Below, in pieces: positions 23,058 through 34,512 of a stretch of DNA of 64,000 nucleotides. The notes beneath the pieces are model-generated. The model was not told the DNA's origin, did no database searches, and was given only the letters and a program-made list of their open reading frames with translations. Source of the DNA: Leguminivora glycinivorella (lineage: Eukaryota > Arthropoda > Insecta > Lepidoptera > Tortricidae); contig NC_062971.1 of NCBI RefSeq assembly GCF_023078275.1, positions 5,456,001 to 5,520,000 of the forward strand, in the 5' to 3' direction. Position 1 is the stretch's first letter; each line of letters opens with the position of its first letter. Made by a program: the position numbers and the translations under genes.

Positions 23058-24374
23058 ATGAACCTATTGTGCTTAAATCTATTTTTTCTTGTTACAGCCT
23101 TACTGGCAGTTACATTGGCTCAGAGCGGCTACGAATACAACAAACCAAACCAACCATTCGGACAGGGAACTACACCTAACCGCCCCGGCTTCCCTGGAGC
23201 CGGCGGGACATCCGGTGGCTCTGGCTACCCCAGCTCCCCGACTGCACCATCATCCCCCAGTGGACCTCAACAGGACGGATACCCCAGCACTGCAGGCTTC
23301 ACCAGGCTTCTTCTGGATCTCCTAGCTACCCTACTGGTCCTAGTCAAGGCTTTCCAGGCTCAAGCCAACGACCGGGACAACCTGGGCAGTCCAGACCGCA
23401 AGGAGGTTCCGGATTTCAACCCACTTTCCCATCTGGGCCACAGAACGTTCCGGGACAGCCCGGCGCGGGACCCTCTGGATCCGGTTTCGGCTCTGATACT
23501 GGCGCCTACGAGGGTGGAGACTACTCTGCTATCCCCGGTGAACCAGACAGGGACTACCCCATCCTTACCGAGATCCCTCAGACGTCCTTCAGATGCGATG
23601 CTCAAGCTTATCCGGGGTACTACGCCGATGTCGAGGCCCGCTGTCAAGTGTTCCACGTGTGCGCCAACAACAGAACTTATGATTTCCTCTGCCCCAACGG
23701 AACCATCTTCTCCCAGCAAGTCTTCGTCTGCGTCTGGTGGAATCAGTTCGACTGCAACTCCGCTCCTGGTCTATACGAGCTGAACGCCAATCTCTACCAA
23801 GAATCTCCAAGACCTGGTTCTGCTCAACAAGACTACGCTCCCCAAGGTCCTTCAGCTTCGTACCCTGGTAGCACTGGTCCTCAAGGTCCATCCTCATCTT
23901 ACCCTGGCAGCAACACCCCTCAAGGTCCCTCAGCATCTTACCCTGGTAGCACTGGTCCTCAAGGTCCTTCATCTTATCCAGCGGGCAACGCTCCGCAAGG
24001 CACACCATCCTACCCCGGCAGCACTCCTCAAAGGCCTTCCTCGTCATTTCCCGGTACCCCGCAAGGGCCTTCGCCGATATACCCTGGTAGTTCTGGACCA
24101 CAAGGCCCTTCGTCCTCTTATCCCGGGAGCACGGGTCCATCTTCTGGTTTCCCAGGCTCTAGCAGTCCGCAGGGATCCACGTCATCCTACCCAGGATCGC
24201 AAACTCCGTCGGGTTACCCTGGCTCTTCTACTGGAACCTTCCAAGGGTATCCCTCGGGGGCACCTACTGGTCCTAGCTTCCCTACCGGTGGTAAACACCG
24301 GGAGACCACAGGGTCCCTCGAATGACAACTACCCACAACCACCCAACAGAGAGTACCTGCCACCAAGAAATTGA
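23058..24374 (+). CDS. Cuticular protein analogous to peritrophins (CPAP1 type), frame broken twice
   Basis: A secreted structural protein that would bind chitin in cuticle or tracheal lining. The N-terminus is a signal peptide ending LLAVTLAQ|SGYEYN. A Gly/Pro/Ser-rich stretch follows, then one peritrophin-A (ChtBD2) domain at about 23590-23760 with FRCDAQAYPGYYADVEARC, FHVCANN, FLCPNGTIF and CVWWNQFDC giving the six cysteines, then a long tail of PQGPSSSYPGS-type repeats. The frame changes between about 23295 and 23310 (one base missing) and near 24290 (one extra A in TAAACACC). With both, the tail would end in PPNREYLPPRN and a TGA at 24374. The start is uncertain. ATG 23058 gives a usable signal peptide, but TTTTTTCTTGTTACAG| ends at 23097 and looks like a splice acceptor; cuticle genes often have an intron inside the signal peptide. 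Confidence 0.8.
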
Positions 24375-24777
24375 GCTATCCCGATCTATTTAGTAATAAC
24401 AGAGTACATATCTAGATAGAAAGACTTGGAGATGTTTAGTTACTTTATGTAGTCGCGTTGTGAAAACTACGTAAGTAGTAGTTGCCATAATGTTGTATTT
24501 GTAGCCAGCCAGTATTCTGAAGATTAACGTCTTTTGACACGTATCTACATAGATATTTGTACGAATAATATGTATTGAGTAAATGTGTCAGGGCATTAAA
24601 GTTAGACAAACGATAAAGTTGGTGCTGCCTAATGTGTTAGTTTAAGTTTAGTATTATAAGAACCTTTATATGATAAGTAATAATATAAGTTTCCTTTTCA
24701 CCAAAATCTTATATACCTATTTAGTTTCTTTGTATCCTAAACTAACAATTTTCTTCTCTTTTAACTCTCGTTTGTTA

Positions 24778-24783
24778 AATAAA
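24778..24783 (+). terminator. Poly(A) signal AATAAA
   Basis: The first canonical AATAAA downstream of the CPAP stop codon, about 400 bp away, in an AT-rich 3' region. It would place the mRNA end near 24800. From here to 25500 I see no other feature. Confidence 0.4.
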
Positions 24784-25544
24784 TTGTACCTTAGTAACCA
24801 AACGGCGCAACTTTTGCTGTGCCTTAACAAAAGTTACCAAATCTAGTGTTCGTAGATATAAGATAATCATTAGGTATTCGTTAGTAGACAATAACCGGCA
24901 TTAAAGTAATATGAACACTACTTTATGTGGGTATATCCTGTTCAGAAACTTGTAATTCTTTGTGTCTTTTCACAGCGTTTATTGATTCTTTATCACACTT
25001 TTAACCCGTTTTTTTCACCCGTATAATTATAAGTTTTATGAAAAAATAATAGTATTAATAATCTGTCTAAATATATATCCATCCAACCGACTTTGAACAG
25101 ACCTAGCGTAGGTACCTACTTAAGGTCCCGCCGAGGCTAGTAAAACTACATAGGTAGGTATTATCTAATTACTAGATTTATTATGAAATAATGTATTTGT
25201 ACCGATACAATAGTACCTACTTCAGAAATACAATAAAATATATTGTGAGCATTTAGTGTTTTTTTTTCAAGTCTTTGGTTAATAAGTATTTCATAATAGT
25301 CTCTATGTTAGTGATTAGGTACTAAACTGCATACACCCGAGAAGAAATTCAAAGGTGTTGAGAGATGGCATGCGTAGTTCGTATCGTACTGGGCTGCATA
25401 CAGCTTGACCCAATCTAAGATTGCCAATGATAATGGTAATTTTAGTTCTACGTGTAAAACTATATAAACTCAAAAACATACGGATCGTACCCTCCGTATA
25501 CTGTAAGCATTCAGTATACACCTACGGGAGTACTGTTACCTAGT

Positions 25545-25880
25545 ACCAAAGAGGATCGAGTATTATAGAGAGATACTATCAAAGTAAAATCGGTTATCAT
25601 AGTGCATGGACTGCCATCTCTCGACACAAACTTAAAACTTTTGAACGTCAGTTTTGACAATTTGGCCCATATTGTTAGCTTGATATTTTTTTCATTCCAA
25701 CCCCAACGTGTGATATATTGTTGGATATATGTCAAATATTAATATTAGCGCCATCTAGCCGAGCGTACCCAAAGGTGTAACGCCATCTAGGCCACCGTAC
25801 CTTTTTCTCTAGGGCTTTGAGGTAAGTTTCTTTCTTAGACTTTATCCGTCTATATGGAGTTATATATGTCTTTGCTAGTA
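25545..25880 (+). repeat. Dispersed repeat X, copy 1
   Basis: It matches 37985-38280 in inverted orientation: GGTGTAACGCCATCTAGGCC, TTTGAGGTA, TTATCCGTCTATA and TTTTGACAATTTGG are shared. A piece of the 4806-5835 repeat family (CATTCCAACCCCAACGTGTG) interrupts it at about 25680-25730. A third partial copy is at 60828-60920. Confidence 0.6.
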
Positions 25881-26190
25881 CCTACTAAATGTCTACAGTT
25901 GTCTCTGTAGAAATCCTATCAACAGCTCAAGCTAAAAGCTCGCACAAAGCCGGGATGCGGTTACCAACGAAATTTAAACACCGCAAACAGCGCAAACTTC
26001 TATTAGTTATCAAGACTAAGACTGAATATTCACTGCTGCGTCTATTATGTGGTTGGAAGATAGATTTAGAAGCACCAAGGATGTTATTACCATTGTTTGA
26101 ACACCGTGCATCAGTTGGCTTTCTATGTCGATTTTGTGGTACATAATATGTACCTATATGTAGCTCCCAACTCGTATATATAGGTAGGTA

Positions 26191-26280
26191 CAGTCTAGTT
26201 CATAAATAAGTGTACATTTTTTTCACCTTGTTGCAATTAATTGAGGTGAAGAAATGTACACATATTTATGAACTCGACTG
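26191..26280. mobile_element. 90-bp TA-flanked MITE
   Basis: CAGTCTAGTTCATAAATAAG at the left pairs with the right end ...TATTTATGAACTCGACTG. The arms continue through TGTACATTTTTTTCACCT. TA flanks both ends (26189-26190, 26281-26282), as for Tc1/mariner-mobilised elements. Confidence 0.65.
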
Positions 26281-26403
26281 TACTAATTCAAGCACGTATA
26301 TATAGAAAGTCTAAGGGGGGGGTCCGGGTCATGAACTCAACCGGATAAAAAGAGGTCTCGAACATTTAATTAATAATGATGCAAAATAAAAGACACTACT
26401 TCG

Positions 26404-26595
26404 TTATAAAACTTTTCTTATTATTTTTCTTCTTAAAATTAGTTGATTGACAATATCATTAGCGTTTATTATTACGGCAGCTATTTCCCTATGGATAGAC
26501 ATAAGGGCTAGCCCCGTGAGGCGCTCTTGTCCCGTCCTATTACGCAAAAATGTTTTTAACCTTTTTAAGGTTGAAAAATAGATGAGCGGAGAAAC
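26404..26595 (-). pseudogene. hAT transposase fragment, C-terminal dimerisation region
   Basis: Minus-strand translation gives about 64 codons to a stop at 26404, including FSTLKRLKTFLRNRTGQERL followed by TGLALMSIHREIA. This is the conserved hAT C-terminal dimerisation motif (F-S-x-L-K-R-I-K...LxGLALxxIHRxI), seen also in ZMYM-like domesticated hAT genes. Nothing upstream restores the rest of the transposase: the AERS-type motif expected just before it is degenerate. I read it as a decayed remnant. Confidence 0.6.
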
Positions 26596-26925
26596 ATTTT
26601 AGGCGATATGTTAGATAGTGCCTTATCCCTAAATATCTGGCTTTCACAGCCTTTGTCAAAAGAGGCTGAGAAAATATTTACGTATTTTAAAAAATATCTC
26701 GCACTAAGATCTGAGCGTTAGGTAGGTACACATGTGAAATCTCCTATGAGGCTGGCATCGTCACCACGAGTGTACGGAAGCCTCTATAAAATAAAAGATT
26801 AAAAAAAAAAGGTTGAAAAAGTTCTTTCAGCAGTTGCTGTTGATACTGGCAAAGTGGCCAGTTTCAATAGCAACTTTCTGATCGAAGGAAAGAAATTTGG
26901 ATCACACTGGTCGATGGCCCCAATA

Positions 26926-27077
26926 GGGCATCATCCATATATTACGTCACAGTGTAAGGGGGGGGGAGGGGTCATACTAAATGTGACAATCCCTGTTAAA
27001 GGGATACAAAAAAGCGTGACATAGGGGAGGGGTCCAAAAACCTGAAATTTGGTGTGACGTAATATGTGGATGATCCC
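26926..27077. mobile_element. 152-bp TA-flanked MITE, GGGATCATCC family
   Basis: The left end GGGCATCATCCATATATTAC pairs with the right end GTAATATGTGGATGATCCC. TA is on both sides. The interior has G- and A-rich runs but no gene. Confidence 0.6.
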
Positions 27078-27544
27078 TAGCAGGTCTAGGTTTTTTTTCA
27101 GGCTCCAGGGTTGACCAATGACTCGGATCTAACTCGGATATCAAATGTTCCAAGAAAGGATAATATACGTTTCGCCGGTAGTATATCTCCGCAGTTTCCC
27201 CTGGAACATTATTGCGATGGGTTTGGCGACCAGTTGTACGAGGTGCCACTAGTTCACCGGCAGGGCTTAAATTGTCGGCGCCCTTGGGAAGAAGAATCAC
27301 TACGCAGGAAAATAAATCGCGAGCGTAGCGAGCGCGAAATTTTTTCATAGTAATGCCGTAATCTGAAGATTAACGCAATACAAAATTTATGGATTTCATC
27401 AGACAGAGTGCGAAAGGGACAAATGGTTAAACTTTCGTAGTCGCACCCTAGTATAGTTACGTGTGGCTGAACGTGAATATCATCTACATAAAATAACAAA
27501 CAAATTGGGGCACTAAAGTGGCCAAGTCAGGAAAGCAGATTCGG

Positions 27545-28000
27545 AATTTGTCCTAACTAAAAGAGCAGATAATTATAAATAGTAAGCGCGATTTTTTTTC
27601 CTATTGACTCGATTAATTAAGACAACCCGCCAGCGGCGAATCCGCGAACTTTCAAGCTTTTATCGTCTGCATCTGCACTCTGCAGAGCTGCGGTCTTTGA
27701 CATATTTTGGAGTATTTTGACTTCACAGGGCGCCTATGTTCCCGACTTTTAGGCCTTATATTTCGCCATCTCTATTATTTTTATATTAATGCTTAAGAGT
27801 TAATTAAGAGATTAACTGCGGACTCGATCGTCACCGTCGGGACGCCCATTTCGGTATTTTGCCACTAAGTGATCTGAGTGCTTTGAAATTCGCTCACCAT
27901 CTGCTGCGACTCACAAAATTGCGCCTCCCTGAGACGTTTTGCGTCTTTGGCTTTATGAGGAACTCCGCTTTGGACTATCGGGTAGACTCATATTTTTGCA
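27545..28000 (+). repeat. Dispersed repeat Y, copy 1
   Basis: It matches 36330-36790 in inverted orientation over about 450 bp: GCGCCTATGTTCCCGACTTT, CGTCACCGTCGGGACGCCCA and AACTCCGCTTTGGACTATCG have near-exact complements there. Class unknown; no coding sequence seen. Confidence 0.65.
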
Positions 28001-29110
28001 TTTGGATAGCGACGTAACTTTGCCATTCCTTTTACGGCGCCCTAGCAACAGCGCCCTTATGAATGGCAATATGGTGCAACTTTCCACTTAATCTGAATTA
28101 CAAATCTAGATTTTCAATAGGTGGATTAATTTCCGAATCGTCTCGCCATTTTGTGATATGTGCGCGCCCACGCAACGTATAATTATTGGTATGGATTTTT
28201 CCATATTCTCGATTTTGGCGCCCCCTTACCATGTGGCGCCTAGAGCGGCCGCTCCACTCGCTCTACCCTTAATCCGGCCCTGCCTAAGGGGGGGGTTTGA
28301 ACCCCCTGAACCCCCCCCTTATATACGTCCTTGTGTACTATACGTAATGTACCGTACCGTGGACTATTTTGTCATTGAGAGATTATTTGAAGGGGTGTCC
28401 TAGAATCAATCTAGCATAATTTAGAGAAGTATGCCACAAGGGCACTATATCTACCATAGGTATATTATTTTCGGCGATTTGCGAGCGAGTTCAAAGTGAG
28501 ACCAGCGCGCAGCGATTAGGTATTTATATTATTAAAGATACAATAAAAATTGAAACGTGAGGATAAAAGGATAGACGAAAAGCGACAGACAATGATAGCT
28601 TATCACATTATAGATTTATAAACAAAGTTAGCTAAGTACATATTAAATAAAAACCAATACTCGTAACATTTACTTACTTACTTGCCCAATGGGGGCCGAT
28701 GCCGCTTAAATATATTTTAGTTTTCTTTAATGTAAATAATCTATAATATAGGGTATATATGTCAGGTATGTCACCATATCAAAACTCAGGAGAAAGAATA
28801 ATGACAGTTTATTATTTTCATCGATGTTTTGACTTATTTTTGACTGAAGAATGTACCTAATACTCATTGGGCCTGATTTAAGGTCGGGTATATATCAACG
28901 TATACATATTTTTACATCTCAGGCAACGAGCAAGACAAAATTTCTAAACGAACAAATATTTTAAATAAACTGTAAGTTGGTAAAGAAGTTGTTACAATAC
29001 TTGAGGGGTATTGAAATATTTAAGCTAGGATAGTAAACACTACAATAAATCCTATTAAGTTTACATTCAGAACTATATCAAGTAATATTTAAAGTACGTA
29101 TAAGTACGTA
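28001..29110. other. 3' flank of the LRRC71-like gene
   Basis: C- and G-run repeat debris lies at 28230-28330. On the minus strand a possible AATAAA (plus-strand TTTATT, about 28807) lies ~300 bp beyond the LRRC71 stop. No other gene is seen. Confidence 0.35.
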
Positions 29111-30854
29111 TTAGGGCAGAACTACACTAGAGGTCGTAGCATTTCTAAAACTTGACTCTCGTCGTGATTTTGATGAGGATTTTCGTTTCTTTTTGAAAGC
29201 CAAAGCCTCATTATTAAGCATAGCCAGATACATCTCAATCTTGCTATATTCCTCGCAGCTAACAGGCAAATTGTTTCCTTCTAGAACAATCCTCAGCAAA
29301 CCCGTGCGTGTCAGAGCTCTTGCTTGATCCTTTTGATATATTAAGACATCGATAATTTTTGACAAAACTGTGTAATCCAAACAATTGTATCCAAGATTCA
29401 GCGAGCACAAGATCAAGTTCCCAATAGAATAGGAACAGCCGTTTTTAAATATTGTATTCGAAGGATCAGAAAAATCATCTACCACCACTTTTTCATCAAT
29501 TAAATTCACATTTATCTTTGAATTAATTGAAGAATTTTTCAGAAAAGGTTTGGCTTTGTTATCCTTTCCATTATCAGTGCTCAAATTAGTATTAGTACTT
29601 GTTGGGGATTTTGGTATATCTGCTTTCCTATTGTAAAAATCTCTCCTCCTGCGAATTCTTTCCTTAATTTCATCTGCAGTAAAAGGGAATTCTGATAAAG
29701 GTTCCAAAAGATATCCAGCACCCACATTTGTAATACCATTGCCACATAAATTCAAATGCATAATGTGACGATTGGTCCTCAGTGAATTTCCTAACGCCTG
29801 AGCGCCTACATCGGTTATTAAATTGCAAGACAAGTTGAGCATACGGAGATTTCTAGATGCGGGACCATTGCACTGCAGGCGTTCAGCCATTATCTTGCAC
29901 ACGGTATCATTGATTTTACACTTACTTAGAGAAAGACATTTTAGCGACGATGCTTGGTCTAATAGGACATAGTAAGTCCCTTGCGGCACAAAAGTATTAT
30001 CAAGGCATATGTCGGTTAAATTTGAAAATTGCAACATTTTCACTATTTCAGCAATGTCGCTGGAGTGTACACCTTTTCCTTGGCAGGTAAATTTATTGAG
30101 CCGGGTATGATAGGGAAGTAAGAGTGAGATGACATTAGTAAGCTGTCGGTTTATCGGAAATGTACTGGCGTTAATAGCAATTTCTATGGCATGGCCGGCT
30201 CGGCTGTAAACTATCGTCAATGGTATGGCGTTTTCTACGGTAACGAGGGATGTGTTTGTAGGTACCGTTTTTAGCAGCGTGGGATAGGATTCGGTCCGGC
30301 GAACAGACACGGTGGACACTCGTGAAACGCGCGAACTAGTACTCAATAATCTGTTCCGACCGCGAGGATGTTCCTCTGAAAAATTAAATACATATTACGC
30401 AAGAGAAGTCCGAAGTGGTAGCTTTTTGTTTATCTTTACCGTTACATATACTTACATGGGTAGAAGGCATGGGGATGGGTACCACCACCACTTCGGACTT
30501 CTCTTCGGACTAGGACTGATTTAAACAAAAAGCTACCACTTCGGACTTCTCTTCGGACTAGGACTGATACGTAAAAAATGACTAGTATGTACTAGTCATT
30601 TTTTACGTATCATTCCTAGTCCTAGAGTGGGCAATGTCACTTCCCAGTTTCTCCGAAGAAAAGTTTCAAAAACATGTTCACTAACCTTGCTGCACTCTTC
30701 TAACCACCACGGTTAGTTCCGACTGCAATTTGGCAAACATCCACGGTATGTAACGGTCCAGCTCCAATGGTGTGGGTTCAGTAGTCTTCTTGTGAGGACT
30801 AGGGCTTCTTGCAGCTGGCGACCTTGATTTTGCTTTACGAGGACGTCTTTCCAT
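29111..30854 (-). CDS. LRRC71: Leucine-rich repeat protein LRRC71-like, two coding exons
   Basis: Coding exons are 30854-30686 and 30375-29111, joined in phase 1 (CAAG|GTTAGT donor, TTTTTCAG|AGGAAC acceptor). They give about 477 residues; vertebrate LRRC71 is around 560. Exon 1 starts MERRPRKAKSRSPAARSPSP and is preceded by a TTTTTCAG acceptor at 30858-30865, so a 5' UTR exon lies further right. Exon 2 has leucine-rich repeats (LTDICLDN, LKCLSLSKCKIND, LRMLNLSCNLITDVGAQAL, IMHLNLCGNGITNVGAGYL). A charged helix ERIRRRRDFYNRK and a low-complexity linker follow. A last repeat has LCSLNLGYNCLD and LLRIVLEGNNLPVS, and the C-terminal segment contains NEALAF. Repeat order, the interrupting linker and the tail all match LRRC71. 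The role is poorly defined; the family is mostly found in ciliated tissues. Confidence 0.85.
30376..30685. repeat. LRRC71 intron made of nested palindromes
   Basis: The 310-bp intron contains three overlapping symmetries. An inverted pair of about 28 bp lies at 30406-30433 and 30522-30549 (GAAGTCCGAAGTGGTAGCTT). A direct repeat lies at 30489-30521 and 30537-30569 (CCACTTCGGACTTCTCTTCG). A perfect 23-bp-arm hairpin lies at 30565-30612 with a 2-base centre (ATACGTAAAAAATGACTAGT). It looks like foldback elements inserted into one another. Confidence 0.7.
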
Positions 30855-31014
30855 TATCTGAAAAATACATAATATACCTAATAATGATTTCATTAATACG
30901 ATTAATCTAGTGACATCTTGCGGACTTGAAGCATACCTAAAGCTACTTCTAAATTGCCATAAAAATAGGTACGGCAATACCAAGGTATAACCAAGGACGA
31001 TATCCATAAGTAGG

Positions 31015-31210
31015 TACTAATATTATAAATGGGAAAGTGTGTGTGTCTGTTTGTTTGTCCATCTTTGACGGCAAATCGGATCTACGAATTGACGTGATTT
31101 TTTAAGTAGCGATGCGATAGGTGAAGGGATGGAGAGTGACTTAGGCTACTTTTTGTACCTATCCGCAATTGTCGAATTTAACGCGAGCGAAGCCGCTGGC
31201 AAAAGCTAGT
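31015..31210 (+). repeat. Dispersed lepidopteran repeat, intact copy
   Basis: Same family as 7086-7262, from TACTAATATTATAAATGGG to GCTGGCAAAAGCTAGT, with a single TTAA at the position where copy 153-1100 carries its insertion. Confidence 0.7.
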
Positions 31211-32629
31211 AATATATATAAATTATCCTGAGTATAACCAAGTATGTATAACTATGTTTCAAAGTGGTATTCATTAATCGTTTTCAGTAGCTAAATACAA
31301 AGAGGATAGAGTGTTTATACATAATTATAATTAAGTCTTTGGTAAATGCAAAGTACCTACGCGTACGTGGGTAGTACAGTTATGTAGCTAATTAAACAAA
31401 CAACTTACGAAGCTTAATTGCGACTTAAGTCTTAAATAATAGAAATTTAGAAACACTATAGGATAATATTATAAACCTTGCTATAAACTTTGCAATAATT
31501 ACAGACATTTTCAGTCCATACCACATAGTTTTTAGTTTTATTTGAATTTTTTAAATAACCTCAAGTGATACAGGTGGCGCCATCTAGAAAATGATGTACG
31601 AACTGTCAGGCTGCCAGTCCTACTACAAACCCTAGTGAGTATTATATTCTTTGCTACAAACCTTCAAACACTTTATGTTGTAAATAACATACATTCACCA
31701 TTGTTATACAAATTTAATAAAATTCATGTGTAATAATGTAAATAATATTATACCTATTTCAGAAATTTCTCTTCTCTATTGGCAAGTCTCGTTTTACATG
31801 GCAACATGTGTAATCAAAATATCTAATCTGTGAAGTGCTGTCATGGGCTGATGTGTATTTTGTTGCATTCCTTTTTTCTACGAATTGTAGATATTTATCG
31901 TTTTGCATATTTTTAAATGAAACTCCACATTAAACAATTGGATAGTGTTTGCTATTGCGTCAGTGTTGTTAAACAGTGGTGGGAACGAGCCACCTTGTAG
32001 TGGCGGGTGACATAATTTTCGTATTGCGTATCATGTAGTTATTGTGGTTTATTTTGTGGCTTGCTGCATCTATTTTCGACTCGAGAATCGTCCCTAAGGT
32101 TTGTATATTTATGTCATTTACGCTGTGTCCGCTCAGCGGGTACGTAATATTTTTTAAATGTATCTAAAAACAGTGTTTAAAGTTTTAGGTAAAGACAACT
32201 CTGTAATGTCAAGGTTCACAAGTAATGCTTACCCTTGATGTATATTTAATCTCATACATATAACATGAAATTCTGTTATAAATTCTTGTTTTCTGTCGGG
32301 AAAAATATGAATGTTTTTATGAATCTTCGTACATAGCTCCAAAAGACATCTAAAACTTTCTTTGAATGTTCTTAATATAATTGTCATAGAATTTAAACTT
32401 TATTTGCTTCATTTTTGTGTAAACTTTATTTTTTTTAATACTTAACACTAAGGTAAGGTTTGGAATGTGCATATGAATTTCCCCATGGTTTTGCGGCAGC
32501 ATTGTTATTGTGTTCACACAGATCTGATTTCCCCTCTATTGTACAGATAGTGAAAGTGGACTGTGTAATTATGATTTATTTCGCAATTCATTAGCCTGTT
32601 GGTGATATGGTTTTCCTGTCCAGTGTGTA
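31211..32629. promoter_or_regulatory. Divergent LRRC71/FHIP 5' interval
   Basis: This lies between the minus-strand LRRC71 and plus-strand FHIP and should hold both promoters. On the minus strand AAGCTTC|GTAAGTTG (about 31405-31411) could be the donor of a 5' UTR exon of LRRC71. On the plus strand CCTAAG|GTTTGT (about 32098) could end a FHIP leader exon. No TATA box or initiator could be fixed. This is inference from gene layout. Confidence 0.3.
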
Positions 32630-32754
32630 CAGTCAACAACACAGCTGTGAATACAAAGTGCCAAAAATATGTAACACCTTTAATGTACAAGCAATAAAGT
32701 TCTGTATACATATTTTTGGCACTTTGTCTGTGTTCACAGCTGTGTTGTTGACTG
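32630..32754. mobile_element. 125-bp TA-flanked MITE
   Basis: CAGTCAACAACACAGCTGTG at the left and its complement at the right, then CAAAGTGCCAAAAATATG paired with CATATTTTTGGCACTTTG. TA is on both sides (32628-32629, 32755-32756). Confidence 0.7.
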
Positions 32755-33115
32755 TACTGTGCAAATTACACTGATAAACACATTTGTAATGTTGTTATAA
32801 CAAAAATAGCTAATTGAGTAATGATAACACTTAAGCAAATTTCTTTCATGCACTGTATTGTCTATGATCTTGACCATCAGTCATTTTAGTTATTATTAAG
32901 AGGTGTCAAAAGCTAAAAGTTTGCCTTAGGTAATAGGCAGTGCTACAATATTTTAAAAATAATTCTGAAGTACTTATTGGAAATGTGATCCCTTCATGGG
33001 GCATAATTTATATTAACAGTCTCTTCAATCATTTTCTGTTTATACTATGTTGCAGTTGCTAATTATTTTATAATAAATATTAATTTATTTCCACATTTCA
33101 CTATTTTATTTATAG

Positions 33116-33228
33116 GATGTAAAATTATCAAAAATTTTGTATTTAATAGTGACTAGATCAGGTGTAGGTAATTCAATTTTCCAGTTATTTTTTTATCAAA
33201 AATGTCAAAGCCATCCACAGTTCATCCT
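33116..33228 (+). other. Candidate exon with start codon MSKPSTVHP
   Basis: TTTATTTATAG|GATGTAAAA is a fair acceptor and CATCCT|GTAAGTGAG a strong donor. Between them an ATG at 33202 opens nine codons (MSKPSTVHP) to the donor in phase 0. It could be an alternative first coding exon of FHIP, joining exon 2 in frame at 35831, or belong to another gene. The support is only splice consensus. Confidence 0.25.
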
Positions 33229-33490
33229 GTAAGTGAGACAGAAAAAGTTATCTCTTTAATCTTATTTTGTAATGTGACTTTGACTATGTAGAGATCTTTT
33301 CTATTAACATATTTAGACTTAAATAGATTTTTGTCAATAGGTATGAATATAATAAACAATGATTCAACAACAATTCTAAAAATTACTTAATGTCAAGAAA
33401 ATGCTTACTCATGATTTCATTTATGATTGCATCTCGATCATAAATGTAGATTGTTAAGGATTAATAAAGAAAAGTAGAAATACTGATAAT

Positions 33491-34205
33491 CATACATCGG
33501 GGTTTTCGGAGCGGGAATGTTTGACCTTATCCAAAGAGTAGCTATTTACTTAAAAACAGATTGTACTTTAGCTTTGGCCGCAAGTATCCGCAAAAGTCAA
33601 GCAGCTTCACAGCTGCTTGACTTTTTAGTATGTGTGTTGTGTCTGTGTATTTTTATATTTTATTGTAAATTATGAGTTGTGTTACTTGAAATAAATAAAT
33701 TTTAATTTAATTTAGCAGGTTTCTACCGAATGAATAATTGATTGAAAAATAAATAAAGATTAATCATACATATTATAGGTACATATTTTATAATGGCCAT
33801 TCATTATCAACCTCTTCAGTTAAGTCTATTCATTTATAAGAAAATGCTTCATAGTTTATTCTGAAAATCGTGTCAACTATTAAATTTACAGCAGGTAATT
33901 AATTAAAGTTATTTTTATTGTTACCTTATAAGCAGATAAAACAGAGATCGGATTTTTGTGCGTCATCTCATACTAAAAGTCATTAAAATGACGTAAGTCA
34001 CTAAGAATGTCGCAAATCCGTTCGATCTCTGCTTATAAGTTGTAAGACTTTTACGGAAATTAAAATAAAACTTTGTCAGAGATTGTATACAACACGCAGA
34101 GAGGTAGTTATTCATTAGGCAGAATATGATATTTTCTTAGACTAACATATGTGTTTATCTCTACTCTTTCTCAAATCATTCCCGCTCCGAAAACCCCGAT
34201 GTATG
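33491..34205. mobile_element. 715-bp element, 29-bp perfect TIRs, 8-bp duplication
   Basis: The first 29 bp (CATACATCGGGGTTTTCGGA then GCGGGAATG) are exactly inverted at 34177-34205. CTGATAAT is duplicated on both sides (33483-33490, 34206-34213). An 8-bp duplication fits hAT, P or Merlin mobilisation; the CAT terminus and ~30-bp TIR are closest in form to P elements, a weak hint. Inside are a perfect hairpin AAGTCAAGCAGCT/AGCTGCTTGACTT (about 33594-33623) and a nested inverted pair near 33926-34038 (CTTATAAGCAGA...). No transposase is encoded. Confidence 0.75.
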
Positions 34206-34512
34206 CTGATAATATACATCAATAAGGCAGTAAACATGTAGGTGTGTGAAATCAGTAACAGAACTGATCACCACTGCAATTTATGGCAACCCAAGAAGTG
34301 CTAAGACAGAATACAGTGATTCCTTTGAAATCCTACCTATTATCGTTTTCACTTTGAGGATTCTACATAATATCTGTGAAAAGACTTATTAAATCCTCAA
34401 CCAACTTCATTCTCAGTATAAGAGTCACACTCATGTTGAATGTGACTTTACACATAGATTGTAACTAAAAGGTTAACTCGTAACAGCAGGAGCCCAAATG
34501 ACGTGATCCAAA

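Noticed and set aside
23360..24140. Minus-strand open frames opposite the CPAP gene
   Set aside because: Antisense shadows of a GC-rich Gly/Pro/Ser repeat; the plus strand has the chitin-binding cysteines and the signal peptide.
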